25,879 nucleotides of DNA from an uncultured Ruminococcus sp. (GCA_900541505.1 UQKK01000041.1:1-25879); one strand, 5' to 3'; positions 1 through 7,537 are shown, counted from the first letter of the stretch. Numbers and translations: made by a program. Notes: generated by a model not told the origin, from the letters alone.

Positions 1-103
1 TCTCTGTGTAAATGTACGGAGCCATTTTCGGGTTCCATCTTCTTGTCTGATGTCCAAAGTGTACACCAGCTTCCAACAGTTGTTTCATTGAAATAACGCT
101 CAT
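1..103 (-). CDS. rpsB: 30S ribosomal protein S2, N-terminal part (runs off the window)
   Basis: The first 34 codons are visible, reading MSVISMKQLLEAGVHFGHQT and then RRWNPKMAPYIYTE. This is the conserved S2 start, in which the GVHFGHQTRRWNPKM block is diagnostic. S2 is a late-assembly protein of the small ribosomal subunit. The ATG sits behind a strong GGAGGAA ribosome site (about 110-116) with normal spacing. The rest of the gene lies beyond the left edge; tsf usually follows rpsB in Bacillota but cannot be seen here. Transcription starts from the promoter at 250-278 after a long leader. Confidence 0.95.
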   Translation of the reverse strand, partial: MSVISMKQLLEAGVHFGHQTRRWNPKMAPYIYTE

Positions 104-243
104 GTTTCTTTCCTCCATTTGGTTTTTAAACTTCCGTATGCTTATCTCGTCTTTGAGACCGTCCTGTGTCCTCTTCCTCACAAAAATCAGAAACACAGTC
201 TTAGGCACCATCAAAAACATCCGCATACGTGTTTTTTCGCAAC
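104..243 (-). promoter_or_regulatory. Long structured 5' leader of rpsB
   Basis: About 140 bases lie between the predicted transcription start and the rpsB ATG. On the transcript CGTATGC (223-229) can pair perfectly with GCATACG (135-141) and close a large domain, inside which CTGTGT (193-198) can pair with ACACAG (164-169). Ribosomal protein operons are commonly controlled by binding of their own product to such leaders, so autogenous control by S2 is a reasonable inference, but I do not recognise a named leader family. Confidence 0.45.
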
Positions 244-249
244 GCTGAT

Positions 250-278
250 AGTATATCACAGAAAAATCTCGAATGCAA
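250..278 (-). promoter_or_regulatory. rpsB promoter
   Basis: On the minus strand: TTGCAT (-35, 273-278), a 17-base spacer, and TATACT (-10, 250-255), with TGA directly before the -10 giving an extended -10. It faces rpsB and has near-consensus sigma-A form. Confidence 0.8.
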
Positions 279-332
279 GGTTTTCTTTGGTTTTCTCCGC
301 ATAAAAGCTTTGGTTTTCCGCGGTTCCTATCC

Positions 333-380
333 TAGCGGCTGTTACTGTTCGCAGGTACCTGCGAACAGTAACTAGCGGCT
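333..380. repeat. 32-bp perfect palindrome with flanking 8-bp direct repeats, copy 1
   Basis: Positions 341-372 form a perfect palindrome; its left half is GTTACTGTTCGCAGGT and the right half is the exact reverse complement. The palindrome is bounded immediately by TAGCGGCT on both sides (333-340 and 373-380), as expected for a target-site duplication. A near-identical element occurs at 20780-20811. It lies between the divergent rpsB and glyoxalase genes and has no U-tract, so it is not a terminator here. Confidence 0.85.
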
Positions 381-457
381 TCTTCCTTTTTCTCTGTATT
401 TGTGTTATCCTGTAGGAAAATGCAATATTAATATAGAATTAAGAACGGAGGCTGACT

Positions 458-826
458 ATGAAATTTACCTTTGCACACAATAATCTGAATGTTTATGATT
501 TACAGAAATCTCTGGATTTTTATGAGAAAGCCCTGGGGCTCACTGTGACGCGCGAAAAGGAGGCGGAAGACGGAAGTTTTAAGCTGGTCTATCTCGGAGA
601 CGGCGAGACGCCTCACCTTTTGGAGCTCACCTGGCTGCGTGACATGGACCGCCCATACAACTTAGGCGATAATGAAATCCACCTAGCGTTTGTGACCGAT
701 GATTTTGACGCCGCTTACCGGAAACACAAAGAAATGGGATGTATCTGTTTTGAAAATCCGAAGATGGGAATCTACTTCATCTCTGACCCGGACGGTTACT
801 GGCTGGAGATTGTTCCTTCCAGATAG
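458..826 (+). CDS. gloA: Glyoxalase I-like VOC family protein
   Basis: This 122-residue protein has the size and fold pattern of a single-subunit glyoxalase I (lactoylglutathione lyase) or a close VOC relative. Two beta-alpha-beta-beta-beta modules are apparent, and all four metal ligands fall at the expected places: His7, Glu56, His75 and Glu117 (in WLEIVP). Glyoxalase I isomerises the methylglyoxal-thiol hemithioacetal, detoxifying a glycolytic by-product; which thiol is used in this organism is unknown. A clear GGAGG ribosome site precedes the ATG. The gene stands alone, running against the NlpC/P60 gene, and ends before a shared terminator. A weak TATCCT -10-like box is at 406-411. Another VOC activity cannot be excluded. 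Confidence 0.85.
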   Translation: MKFTFAHNNLNVYDLQKSLDFYEKALGLTVTREKEAEDGSFKLVYLGDGETPHLLELTWLRDMDRPYNLGDNEIHLAFVTDDFDAAYRKHKEMGCICFENPKMGIYFISDPDGYWLEIVPSR

Positions 827-830
827 AACA

Positions 831-857
831 AAGCAGGGAAGCCTGCTTAAGCTTCCC
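831..857. other. Two mutually exclusive small hairpins after the glyoxalase stop
   Basis: AAGCAGG (831-837) can pair with CCTGCTT (842-848), or GGGAAGC (836-842) with GCTTCCC (851-857); the arms overlap, so only one can form. No U-run follows. It may help 3'-end formation before the stronger terminator at 895-935. Confidence 0.4.
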
Positions 858-894
858 ACTGAATAAGAGCAATGTTTCCTAATATAATAATAAC

Positions 895-935
895 AGCCTC
901 TGTGATATTTTCATACCACAGAGGCTTTCTCTTTT
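895..935 (+). terminator. Intrinsic terminator between convergent genes
   Basis: AGCCTCTGTG (895-904) pairs perfectly with CACAGAGGCT (917-926), followed by TTCTCTTTT. It ends the plus-strand glyoxalase transcript. On the minus strand the hairpin is followed by an A/T-rich stretch, so it may also stop the NlpC/P60 transcript. Confidence 0.9.
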
Positions 936-978
936 GTGTATTCTTTCTTTTTCTTCTGTATTCTATGTGAATTTCTCT

Positions 979-2076
979 TTAGTATCTCACATAAATCATG
1001 CCGCCCTGTACCGGTCCGATGATAACTCCGACACCTTCTGTCGCCGCATGAATCATCTGACCTCCACCTATATAGATACCGCAGTGGTCAGCGTTTACAC
1101 ATACATCACCCGGCTGAGGGTCACTCACCTGAGTCCATCCCAAAAAGGTATACGTCGTGCCAAGCCTTGTATAAGAACCTGTCAGACAGTAGCTTACAAA
1201 TCCGGAACAGTCAAATGCATCCGGACCGCATGCTGCCCATACGTAAGCACATCCGAGCTTTCCATACGCACGGTCCACAATTGCGTTTCCGGTGCTGGCA
1301 TCATATGATGGTGGTGTAGAATTTCCGCCTCCATTGTCCGTCCAGCCGCCGTTATCTGTCGGTGTATCCTGAACAACATCTGAGGTTCCGCTGCCTCCGC
1401 CGCCATTATTATTTGCTGCCTCCTGCGCTGCTGCTTCCTCCGCAGCCTTAGCTGCTGCTTCCTCCGCAGCTTTCCGTGCCGCTTCCTGAATCATGGAATC
1501 CAGATTAGCGACCTCCGCACTCTTGGAGGAAATCGTTGTATTCAATTCTTCCTGCTGAGCTTGGTAATCATCTTCCAGACTTTCCAGATTCGCCATCTCT
1601 GTCTCCAGCGTATCCTGGAGCGTCTCAACTTCCTGTACTGTCGCCGCATATTCTTCTAACTGGTCGCGGTCGTATGTATGTACCTTCTCCGCATATTCTG
1701 CCTGCGTCAGAAGTTCCGATATACTTCCGGAAGTCAGCACTCTCTCTGCCGCCTGTCCATCACCGGATTCATACATATATTTGATACGAAGCTTCATGGC
1801 ATCGTACTGCTGCTGTTCTTCTTCCTGCGCAGCCGCCAAATCTGCCTCTGCCTGAGCAATCTCCTGACCTTTTGAAATAAGCTGAAGTTCCAAATCATTC
1901 GCTTTCTGAATCAGCGTATTCAACTGTGACTGCAAATCGCTTAATTCTCCCTCTGCCGCTGCCTTCTGACTCTCAAGACTCTGCGTACTCTCCGGTTCCG
2001 CAAAAACAGGAGTCACTATCATAGAGCATGTCAGTGCGCTGACGAGGAGCGCGCTATGTACTTTTTTTAATTTCAT
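979..2076 (-). CDS. Secreted NlpC/P60 peptidoglycan endopeptidase with N-terminal coiled coil
   Basis: The 365-residue protein begins with a signal peptide (about 1-26, cleavage after VFA). It continues with a long Gln/Glu/Ala-rich coiled coil (about 30-220, PcsB-like), a Gly/Asn/Thr-rich linker (about 221-262) and an NlpC/P60 domain (about 263-365). The catalytic Cys290 lies in FDCSGF, with His331 in DHCGIY and His343 in MIHA as the other catalytic positions. Such enzymes cut peptide cross-bridges in the wall, often during daughter-cell separation, and the coiled coil commonly mediates control by FtsEX-type partners; neither partner is in this window. I chose the ATG at 2076, which begins MKLKKVHS; four more in-frame codons starting with TTG lack a spaced ribosome site. 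The gene is monocistronic with its own promoter and a ~190-base leader. Confidence 0.88.
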   Translation of the reverse strand: MKLKKVHSALLVSALTCSMIVTPVFAEPESTQSLESQKAAAEGELSDLQSQLNTLIQKANDLELQLISKGQEIAQAEADLAAAQEEEQQQYDAMKLRIKYMYESGDGQAAERVLTSGSISELLTQAEYAEKVHTYDRDQLEEYAATVQEVETLQDTLETEMANLESLEDDYQAQQEELNTTISSKSAEVANLDSMIQEAARKAAEEAAAKAAEEAAAQEAANNNGGGGSGTSDVVQDTPTDNGGWTDNGGGNSTPPSYDASTGNAIVDRAYGKLGCAYVWAACGPDAFDCSGFVSYCLTGSYTRLGTTYTFLGWTQVSDPQPGDVCVNADHCGIYIGGGQMIHAATEGVGVIIGPVQGGMIYVRY

Positions 2077-2270
2077 TCTCCACACCAATCCTTATATATT
2101 ATTATCTATGTCCCCACATATATGTTTCATCATACAACATTCAACAGCGTTTTTCAACATACTTTACGAAAAAAACTGAATTTACCACTTATTTCCATTC
2201 AGAGCGCTTTGCTCTGACTTGATGAAACAAATAACGGGAATATGGAAAAATAGTATATTACATACTATGC

Positions 2271-2299
2271 ATTATAATAAAGCACGTTACAGATTGCAA
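2271..2299 (-). promoter_or_regulatory. Promoter of the NlpC/P60 gene
   Basis: Minus strand: TTGCAA (-35, 2294-2299), 17-base spacer, TATAAT (-10, 2271-2276). The -10 is perfect consensus. Confidence 0.82.
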
Positions 2300-2342
2300 C
2301 ACCTTTTTAACATTTTTGTAATATTTCACAAATTCACCATAT

Positions 2343-2381
2343 AACAAAACGGGCAAGCCCCTCACTCACGAAGGGCTTGCC
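2343..2381 (-). terminator. Terminator of the argS-alaX-CPBP operon
   Basis: Minus-strand hairpin with perfect 9-base arms GGCAAGCCC and GGGCTTGCC (2352-2360 and 2373-2381), followed by CGTTTTGTT. It lies about 80 bases after the CPBP stop. Confidence 0.85.
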
Positions 2382-2463
2382 TGCTTTGTACGCCGAGCGC
2401 AGCCTCTTTAGCGGCATGTTGCCTCATGCGCTCATGCGAATCCCGTCAAACGGTCATATTGTT

Positions 2464-3372
2464 CTATATTCCGACAGAGTCATTCTCATTCGGCATATCC
2501 GGCTTTTCTTCAATCTTCTGTATTCCCACATACACGACAGAGCCGAAAAACGCGCTTACGATAGCCGCTCCCGCCATTCTGATTGGCTGCTCTGCCATCC
2601 AGTTGAATACTCCCAGCTCTGTCAGCACCAGCGAAACACAATTCATCATCATATGCAGGAAAATCGGTGCCTTGACAGAACCATATTTCTCGCAGACATA
2701 GGCAAGAAACAATCCTGTAACAAATCCATAAATCATTTGTATCGTATTGTTATGGATGAGCGCGAACAGAAGGGAAGAATAGACTGCCGCCCGCATAAGA
2801 CTGTTGTTCTCACGGTAGCGTTTGAACAGTACTCCCCTGAACATCATCTCTTCGGCAAGAGGCGCCAAAATTCCCAGACAGATTATCTGCACCGGAAATG
2901 CTGCCGCATAGGTAATCGCCTGTACTTCCTGATACTGTCCACTGTAAAATGCCGCCTCTGCCATCGTGGAGAGGCAGGTAAATCCAACACTGAACGCTGC
3001 TCCCAAAAGCACCAGCCACGGATATTTAAGCAGACCGGCCTTTCGATTGACTGCGACCTCATACTGCTTCTCCAGCCTCCTGTCTTTGCGGAAAAGAAAA
3101 ATCGTCAGCGGCAGGGTGCACAGAGCACAAACGGCAGCGATTTCTACCTGATGCGCTACCATGACCTCTACGGTCTTCTCCACCACTTCCATGACATCTT
3201 CCGTGGGAATTGCGCTGCTGTTTTCACTTATATTTTTGGCGAGCATCTCTGATACATACGGAATCATGATAAACATTTCCGCAATCGTCTGAACAGCTAT
3301 CTCGATTCCCATGAAAATCAAAAACGGTCCGCACACACTCCAAAACGGTTTCTTTCTATATATATGGTTCAT
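2464..3372 (-). CDS. CPBP family intramembrane glutamic endopeptidase (Rce1/AbiI-like)
   Basis: The 302-residue protein has several hydrophobic segments (about 12-38, 78-96, 117-137, 155-172, 193-228, 236-255, 266-283). It shows the three CPBP motifs: EEMMFR with Glu174, Glu175 and Arg179; FALIH with His207; HMMMN with His240 and Asn244. In this family these residues form the active site of a membrane protease related to the CaaX processing enzyme Rce1; bacterial members often act in peptide maturation or bacteriocin immunity, but the substrate here is unknown. The ATG at 3372 shares ATGA with the alaX stop codon, so translation is probably coupled; a start 33 bases upstream would overlap alaX more and is less likely. 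It is the last gene before the operon terminator. Confidence 0.9.
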   Translation of the reverse strand: MNHIYRKKPFWSVCGPFLIFMGIEIAVQTIAEMFIMIPYVSEMLAKNISENSSAIPTEDVMEVVEKTVEVMVAHQVEIAAVCALCTLPLTIFLFRKDRRLEKQYEVAVNRKAGLLKYPWLVLLGAAFSVGFTCLSTMAEAAFYSGQYQEVQAITYAAAFPVQIICLGILAPLAEEMMFRGVLFKRYRENNSLMRAAVYSSLLFALIHNNTIQMIYGFVTGLFLAYVCEKYGSVKAPIFLHMMMNCVSLVLTELGVFNWMAEQPIRMAGAAIVSAFFGSVVYVGIQKIEEKPDMPNENDSVGI

Positions 3373-4538
3373 GATTGTATATGCCTCGCTTTCTCCACAA
3401 ACCACCTTTTTACCTCATCTGCCTTAGCGCATATCGTTCCCTGTACCATTTCCGGTTTGCCTCCGCCCTTTCCGCGAAACTCCCGGTTCATCTCTTTTCC
3501 CAGGTCGCGGATATCCAACGTCCTGCTTCCCAGCACGTAGCGGTACCCGTCTTTGTCATTTCCGGTAAAAACCGCGCAGCACAGTCTGTCTGTTTCCAGG
3601 ACCAGATTCATGAGGATACGCAAAGACTCTCCATTTAAATCCTCCTCAAAGATACACACTGCCTTCTCCTCCGGCGAAACTTCCGCTGCCCGATAGGTAA
3701 GCAGCCGTCTCTCCAATCCGGCACTTTTCGCCTTCTCATTGGCATATTCTTCCTTTAAATGTGCCGCCGCCTCCGCGATTGTCTCCTCCTTTGCGCACAA
3801 CAGCGCGGATATCGCCTTCGCGGAAGCTTCTTTTCTGTCGTAATCCGCAAGCGCACGGAAGCCGCAGAGCATTGTCACGCGGACACCGCCTTTGTAGCGC
3901 TGCACATTCGTTAGCTTCACCATGCCGATTTCCCCGGTCTTTTTGACATGGGGCGCACAGCAGGCGCACACATCATAGCCCGGGATAGTGACAATGCGCA
4001 CCTGGCCTTCTATCTCAATCTTGCTGCGGTAAGACAGGCTCTCCAATTCCTCTTTAGAAGGATAGGACACCTCCACCTCCAGATTGAGCACGACCGCCCG
4101 GTTCGCCTCCCACTCAATCTCTCTTAACTCATCCTTTGTGATTTCTCCGTTAAAATCCATGGTGCAGTCTTCGCTGCCAAGGTGAAACCCTACATTATGA
4201 TATCCAAATCTGGCGTGGACCAGTCCGGACACAATGTGCTCCCCCGTGTGCTGCTGCATTTTCACAAATCGTTCTTCCCAGTCAATCTCGCCGTGCACTT
4301 CACGCCCGACCTCAAGGGGCGAATCCGCTATATGGAAAATCACGCCGTCTCGCTCCCGTACATCGGTGACTCTCACATTCTCCAAGAGCCCAGTGTCCGC
4401 GTACTGACCGCCGCCCTCCGGGAAAAATGCAGTCTGATTCAGGACAATTTCATACTTATCCTTCCTCTGTCTACATTTCAACACCGTCGCTGTAAATTCT
4501 CTCATATGACTGTCTGTATAAAATAACTTTTCTGTCAT
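3369..4538 (-). CDS. Free-standing alanyl-tRNA editing protein, AlaX-L type
   Basis: The 389-residue protein resembles the editing half of alanyl-tRNA synthetase without the aminoacylation domain. An N-terminal OB-like segment contains QTAFFPEGGGQ (about 35-45). The editing domain carries the zinc ligands His97 and His101 (QQHTGEH) and Cys193 and His197 (CCAPH). A C-terminal DHHA1-like domain contains the glycine-rich GGGKPEMVQG (about 358-367). Such proteins hydrolyse Ser or Gly wrongly attached to tRNA-Ala in trans. It is 43 bases downstream of argS and overlaps the CPBP gene by four bases, so all three are probably one transcript. The short argS-alaX gap carries repeated ribosome-site-like 13-mers. 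Confidence 0.92.
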   Translation of the reverse strand: MTEKLFYTDSHMREFTATVLKCRQRKDKYEIVLNQTAFFPEGGGQYADTGLLENVRVTDVRERDGVIFHIADSPLEVGREVHGEIDWEERFVKMQQHTGEHIVSGLVHARFGYHNVGFHLGSEDCTMDFNGEITKDELREIEWEANRAVVLNLEVEVSYPSKEELESLSYRSKIEIEGQVRIVTIPGYDVCACCAPHVKKTGEIGMVKLTNVQRYKGGVRVTMLCGFRALADYDRKEASAKAISALLCAKEETIAEAAAHLKEEYANEKAKSAGLERRLLTYRAAEVSPEEKAVCIFEEDLNGESLRILMNLVLETDRLCCAVFTGNDKDGYRYVLGSRTLDIRDLGKEMNREFRGKGGGKPEMVQGTICAKADEVKRWFVEKARHIQS

Positions 4539-4546
4539 CTTGCCTC

Positions 4547-4596
4547 ATGTCCTTTCCGGCTTACGTCCTCTCCGGCTTGCTCTACATCCTCTCCGG
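4547..4596 (-). repeat. Three copies of a 13-base ribosome-site-like motif
   Basis: The minus strand reads CCGGAGAGGATGT (4584-4596, covering the argS stop), CCGGAGAGGACGT (4563-4575) and CCGGAAAGGACAT (4547-4559). Each contains an AGGA core. The last lies directly upstream of the alaX start. The array fills almost all of the argS-alaX gap. Confidence 0.7.
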
Positions 4597-6348
4597 AGCC
4601 TCGAAACCCAGCAGGTCAATGCTCGCCTCCAGGATTTCCTTGGTCAGCTTCAAAAGCGCGATGTAGCCTGTCTTAAGGTTCTCATCCTCCTCGGATAATA
4701 TCTTTGTCTCGTGATAAAATTTGTTGAAGAAATTTGCCAAATCATAGATATACGCGCAAATCTTGTGCGGCGCCGTCTCCTCATAGACTGTATCTATGAT
4801 TTCATTAAATTTAGCCGCTTCGAGCATCAGTGCCTTTTCACAGTCACTGTGCGCTGCTCCAATACACAGATTATCAAGTGCTTTTCCGCTCTCTGTATAT
4901 TTATTCAAAATGGACTTGATGCGCACAATTGTATACAGGATGTAAGGTCCCGTATTTCCCTCGAAAGAGGTAAATCTGTCCACATCAAAAATATAATCTT
5001 TTCCCGCCTGGTTGGACAAATCCCCGTACTTGATGGCAGCCAGACCTACAATCTGCGCGGTGCGTTTCGCCTCCTCCTCGGAGACCGTGCGGTTGTCCAT
5101 TATCTTCTTATACATCTCCTCGTCGATTTCGCGAATCAAATTCTCCAGACGCATAACGCCGCCTTCCCTTGTCTTAAACGGCTTGCCGTCCTTGCCATTC
5201 ATGGTCCCGAATCCGAGGAATTTCAGTCCTGTCTCTTCTCTGACGATGCCTGTCTTTTTCGCGCAGCGGAATACCTGCACGAAGTGCATCTCCTGACGTT
5301 TGTCCACTACATAGATGACCTCATCAGGCTGATACAGTTCCTCCCGCTCCACCAGGGTCGCCAAATCTGTGGTATCATAGAGCGCCGCGCCGTCGGATTT
5401 CAAAATCATACACGGCGGTACTTCTTTCTTATCGTCTTCTTCCTGCACATCCACGACAAGAGCGCCCTCGTCATAGTGGGCGTATCCCTTATCCTTTAGC
5501 ATTTCCACCATGGAAGGAATGTATTTCTGCGCATCCGCCTCTCCCTTCCAGAGGTCAAATTCCACATTGAGATTCTTATAATTCTTCTTCAAATCTGTCA
5601 CTGACACATCCATAATATGCCGCCAGATTGCACGGTAACCTCTATGTCCGTTCTGCAGCAGGTAGGTCGCCTTAAGCGCCTCCTCCCGGTAATCCTCATG
5701 CTCCTTGGCATAGGCGCTGGCTGTGGGGTAGATTTCCTCCAGCTCTCCTATTGTAAATGGCGCTTCTTCAGGGTATTCCCCCTCAAACGCTTCATCAAAA
5801 TAAGGAAGCTTTGGCTGCCTTTTCTTTAACTCTGTGATGATGAGCCCCATCTGGTAGCCCCAGTCACCCAGATGAATATCCCCGATAACTTTATTTCCCT
5901 TAAAACGGATGATTCTTTTGATGCTCTCCCCGATGATGGCAGAGCGCAGATGTCCGACATGGAGTGGTTTCGCCACATTGGGTCCGCCGTAATCTATCAT
6001 GACGGTCTTCGGATTTTCACACAATGCGACACCCAGCCTGTCATCCTGCGCCATCTCATTTAAAAATTCCGCCAGAAATTCTTTCTTTATCTTCAGATTG
6101 ATAAATCCGGGATTGACCGCCTCCGCCGACTCAAAATAACGGCTCTCTTTCAAATGTGCCACCACATCGCCCGCAATCATCGCCGGCGCCTTTTTATAAG
6201 TCTTTGCCGCCGCCATCGCACCGTTGCACTGGTACTCGCATAAATCCGGGCGGTTCGATAAGGTCACCTTGGCAAATTTTTCCTCGTACCCCGCCTTCTG
6301 AAACGCCTCCTGCATCTCTATCGTTATCCATTCCATCAATGTTTTCAC
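4582..6348 (-). CDS. argS: Arginyl-tRNA synthetase
   Basis: This class I aminoacyl-tRNA synthetase charges tRNA-Arg. From the proposed start it has 588 residues: an N-terminal additional domain (about 1-110), a Rossmann catalytic domain with the HIGH-type motif HVGH at 130-133 (in GGPNVAKPLHVGHLRSA), KPFKTR at 389-394 in place of canonical KMSKS, and a C-terminal DALR anticodon-binding helix bundle with YDLANFFNKFYHE. I place the start at GTG 6348, because MKTLMEWITIEM matches where related enzymes begin. The ATG at 6396 would add 16 unconserved residues and has no evident ribosome site. Its promoter is back-to-back with that of nfo. A tRNA-Arg(CCG) gene is in the same window at 10668-10739. 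No T-box leader is seen. Confidence 0.94.
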   Translation of the reverse strand: MKTLMEWITIEMQEAFQKAGYEEKFAKVTLSNRPDLCEYQCNGAMAAAKTYKKAPAMIAGDVVAHLKESRYFESAEAVNPGFINLKIKKEFLAEFLNEMAQDDRLGVALCENPKTVMIDYGGPNVAKPLHVGHLRSAIIGESIKRIIRFKGNKVIGDIHLGDWGYQMGLIITELKKRQPKLPYFDEAFEGEYPEEAPFTIGELEEIYPTASAYAKEHEDYREEALKATYLLQNGHRGYRAIWRHIMDVSVTDLKKNYKNLNVEFDLWKGEADAQKYIPSMVEMLKDKGYAHYDEGALVVDVQEEDDKKEVPPCMILKSDGAALYDTTDLATLVEREELYQPDEVIYVVDKRQEMHFVQVFRCAKKTGIVREETGLKFLGFGTMNGKDGKPFKTREGGVMRLENLIREIDEEMYKKIMDNRTVSEEEAKRTAQIVGLAAIKYGDLSNQAGKDYIFDVDRFTSFEGNTGPYILYTIVRIKSILNKYTESGKALDNLCIGAAHSDCEKALMLEAAKFNEIIDTVYEETAPHKICAYIYDLANFFNKFYHETKILSEEDENLKTGYIALLKLTKEILEASIDLLGFEAPERM

Positions 6349-6422
6349 TGTCTGTCCACTCTCCGTTCTCTCTAACTTCCCGCGGTCGCAAAGCATTTTG
6401 CGCGCGCCGCCTATACTTTGTT

Positions 6423-6451
6423 ATTCTAACATGTCTGTTTTATATCGGCAA
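6423..6451 (-). promoter_or_regulatory. Promoter of argS operon
   Basis: Minus strand: TTGCCG (-35, 6446-6451), 17-base spacer, TAGAAT (-10, 6423-6428). Its -35 is only six bases from the -35 of the divergent nfo promoter. Confidence 0.7.
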
Positions 6452-6457
6452 GATTTC

Positions 6458-6486
6458 TTGTCATTTTTGTCCCATCACTATATAAT
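6458..6486 (+). promoter_or_regulatory. Promoter of nfo
   Basis: TTGTCA (-35, 6458-6463), 17-base spacer, TATAAT (-10, 6481-6486). It leaves a leader of about 135 bases, GC-rich compared with neighbouring intergenic DNA, before the nfo ATG. Confidence 0.82.
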
Positions 6487-6628
6487 GGACATGACATCGG
6501 TGCAGCGCACAGCGTACCGGGCTCCATGCCTGACCTCGCACCGGCGTAAGCGCGCACATATGCGGATTTCATTTTCCCCGCGTACCGCCGCGCACATAAA
6601 ACAACGAACTTTGAAAGGATACTTACAT

Positions 6629-7537
6629 ATGAAAATAGGTTCTCACGTTAAAATGTCCGGCAGGGACATGCTGCTTGGCTCTGCCAAAGAAGCGGTTTCC
6701 TACGGTGCCAACACGTTCATGTTCTACACCGGGGCTCCGCAGAATACCAAGAGAAAACCCATCGAGGAACTGAATATCGGTCCCGCCTGGGATTATATGG
6801 AAGAAAACGGGATTGAGGAAATCATTGTCCACGCCCCCTATATCATCAATCTGGCAAACACAGTAAAACCGGAGACATTCGAGCTCGCCGTGGAGTTTCT
6901 GGACAAGGAAATCAACCGCGCTGTTGCCTGCCGAAGCCATCTTCTCATCCTCCATCCGGGCTCCCACGTAGGCGCCGGGGTAAACGCCGGGACAGAGCAG
7001 ATTATAAAGGGACTCAACGAGGTGCTCACAAAAGATACCTCCTGTTTCGTTGCCCTGGAGACAATGGCGGGAAAGGGCTCTGAGATTGGACGCACTTTCG
7101 AGGAGCTGGCGGCTATCTACGATGGAGTCCATTATAACGAGAAACTCCGGGTATGCTTCGACACCTGCCACGTAAGTGACAGCGGGTACGACATCATCCA
7201 TCAGTTCGATGATGTCATCGACCGTTTCGACCGGATTCTGGGCAAAGACCAGATTGCTGTTTTCCATATCAATGACAGCAAAAACACGCCGGGAGCAGCG
7301 AAAGACCGGCATGAGAATATCGGATTTGGGGAGATTGGATTTGATGCCCTCCACTATATTGTGAGCCACAAGGATTTCACTCATGTGCCAAAGATTTTGG
7401 AGACGCCTTACGTGCCTTCTGAAGTAGATTCCAAGAAGTCCTACGCGCCCTATCAGTATGAAATCGCGATGCTGAAAAACGGAAGCTTCAATCCTGACCT
7501 CAAACAGCTTATCCTGGAAAACAGTGCCTCCGACTGA
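6629..7537 (+). CDS. nfo: Endonuclease IV (AP endonuclease, deoxyribonuclease IV)
   Basis: This zinc enzyme cuts DNA 5' of abasic sites in base excision repair. The 302-residue TIM barrel shows a full set of metal ligands spaced as in E. coli Nfo: His68, His109 (LHPGSH), Glu144 (ALETM), Asp178 and His181 (CFDTCH), His213 (FHIND), Asp226 and His228 (KDRHEN), and Glu258 (LETP). The start at 6629 begins MKIGSHVKMSG and follows an AAAGGA ribosome site. A longer frame upstream would begin in the promoter and is rejected. It has its own strong promoter and no clear terminator before the GntR operon. Confidence 0.96.
   Translation: MKIGSHVKMSGRDMLLGSAKEAVSYGANTFMFYTGAPQNTKRKPIEELNIGPAWDYMEENGIEEIIVHAPYIINLANTVKPETFELAVEFLDKEINRAVACRSHLLILHPGSHVGAGVNAGTEQIIKGLNEVLTKDTSCFVALETMAGKGSEIGRTFEELAAIYDGVHYNEKLRVCFDTCHVSDSGYDIIHQFDDVIDRFDRILGKDQIAVFHINDSKNTPGAAKDRHENIGFGEIGFDALHYIVSHKDFTHVPKILETPYVPSEVDSKKSYAPYQYEIAMLKNGSFNPDLKQLILENSASD

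Larger units (their letters stand above)
2077..2463. other. Intergenic region upstream of the NlpC/P60 gene
   Basis: No gene is supported in these 387 bases. They hold the CPBP gene terminator (2343-2381), the NlpC/P60 promoter (2271-2299) and a long AT-rich leader. In the leader an AT-only hairpin (arms ATAGTAT and ATACTAT) is followed by a short T-run just past the transcription start (about 2246-2268), and a second hairpin has arms CAGAGC and GCTCTG (about 2200-2217). I looked for a c-di-AMP (ydaO-type) riboswitch, which controls such genes in other Bacillota, and did not find its conserved blocks. Confidence 0.6.

Noticed and set aside
119..304. 61-codon plus-strand frame at the left end
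   Set aside because: It runs across the rpsB leader and promoter on the opposite strand, has no ribosome site and no recognisable product.
333..380. Palindrome as a CRISPR repeat or as a transcription terminator
   Set aside because: Only two distant copies occur and there are no spacers; no U-run follows, and copy 1 lies between divergent promoters.
2377..3252. 291-codon plus-strand frame opposite the CPBP gene
   Set aside because: The minus-strand protein has all family motifs; the antisense product is rich in His, Arg and Cys with no domain pattern, and no ribosome site precedes it.
4711..5499. 262-codon plus-strand frame opposite argS
   Set aside because: It is antisense shadow of a well-conserved synthetase; no ribosome site or family resemblance.
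6349..6422. T-box leader upstream of argS
   Set aside because: The leader is short and no T-box sequence or specifier stem is visible.
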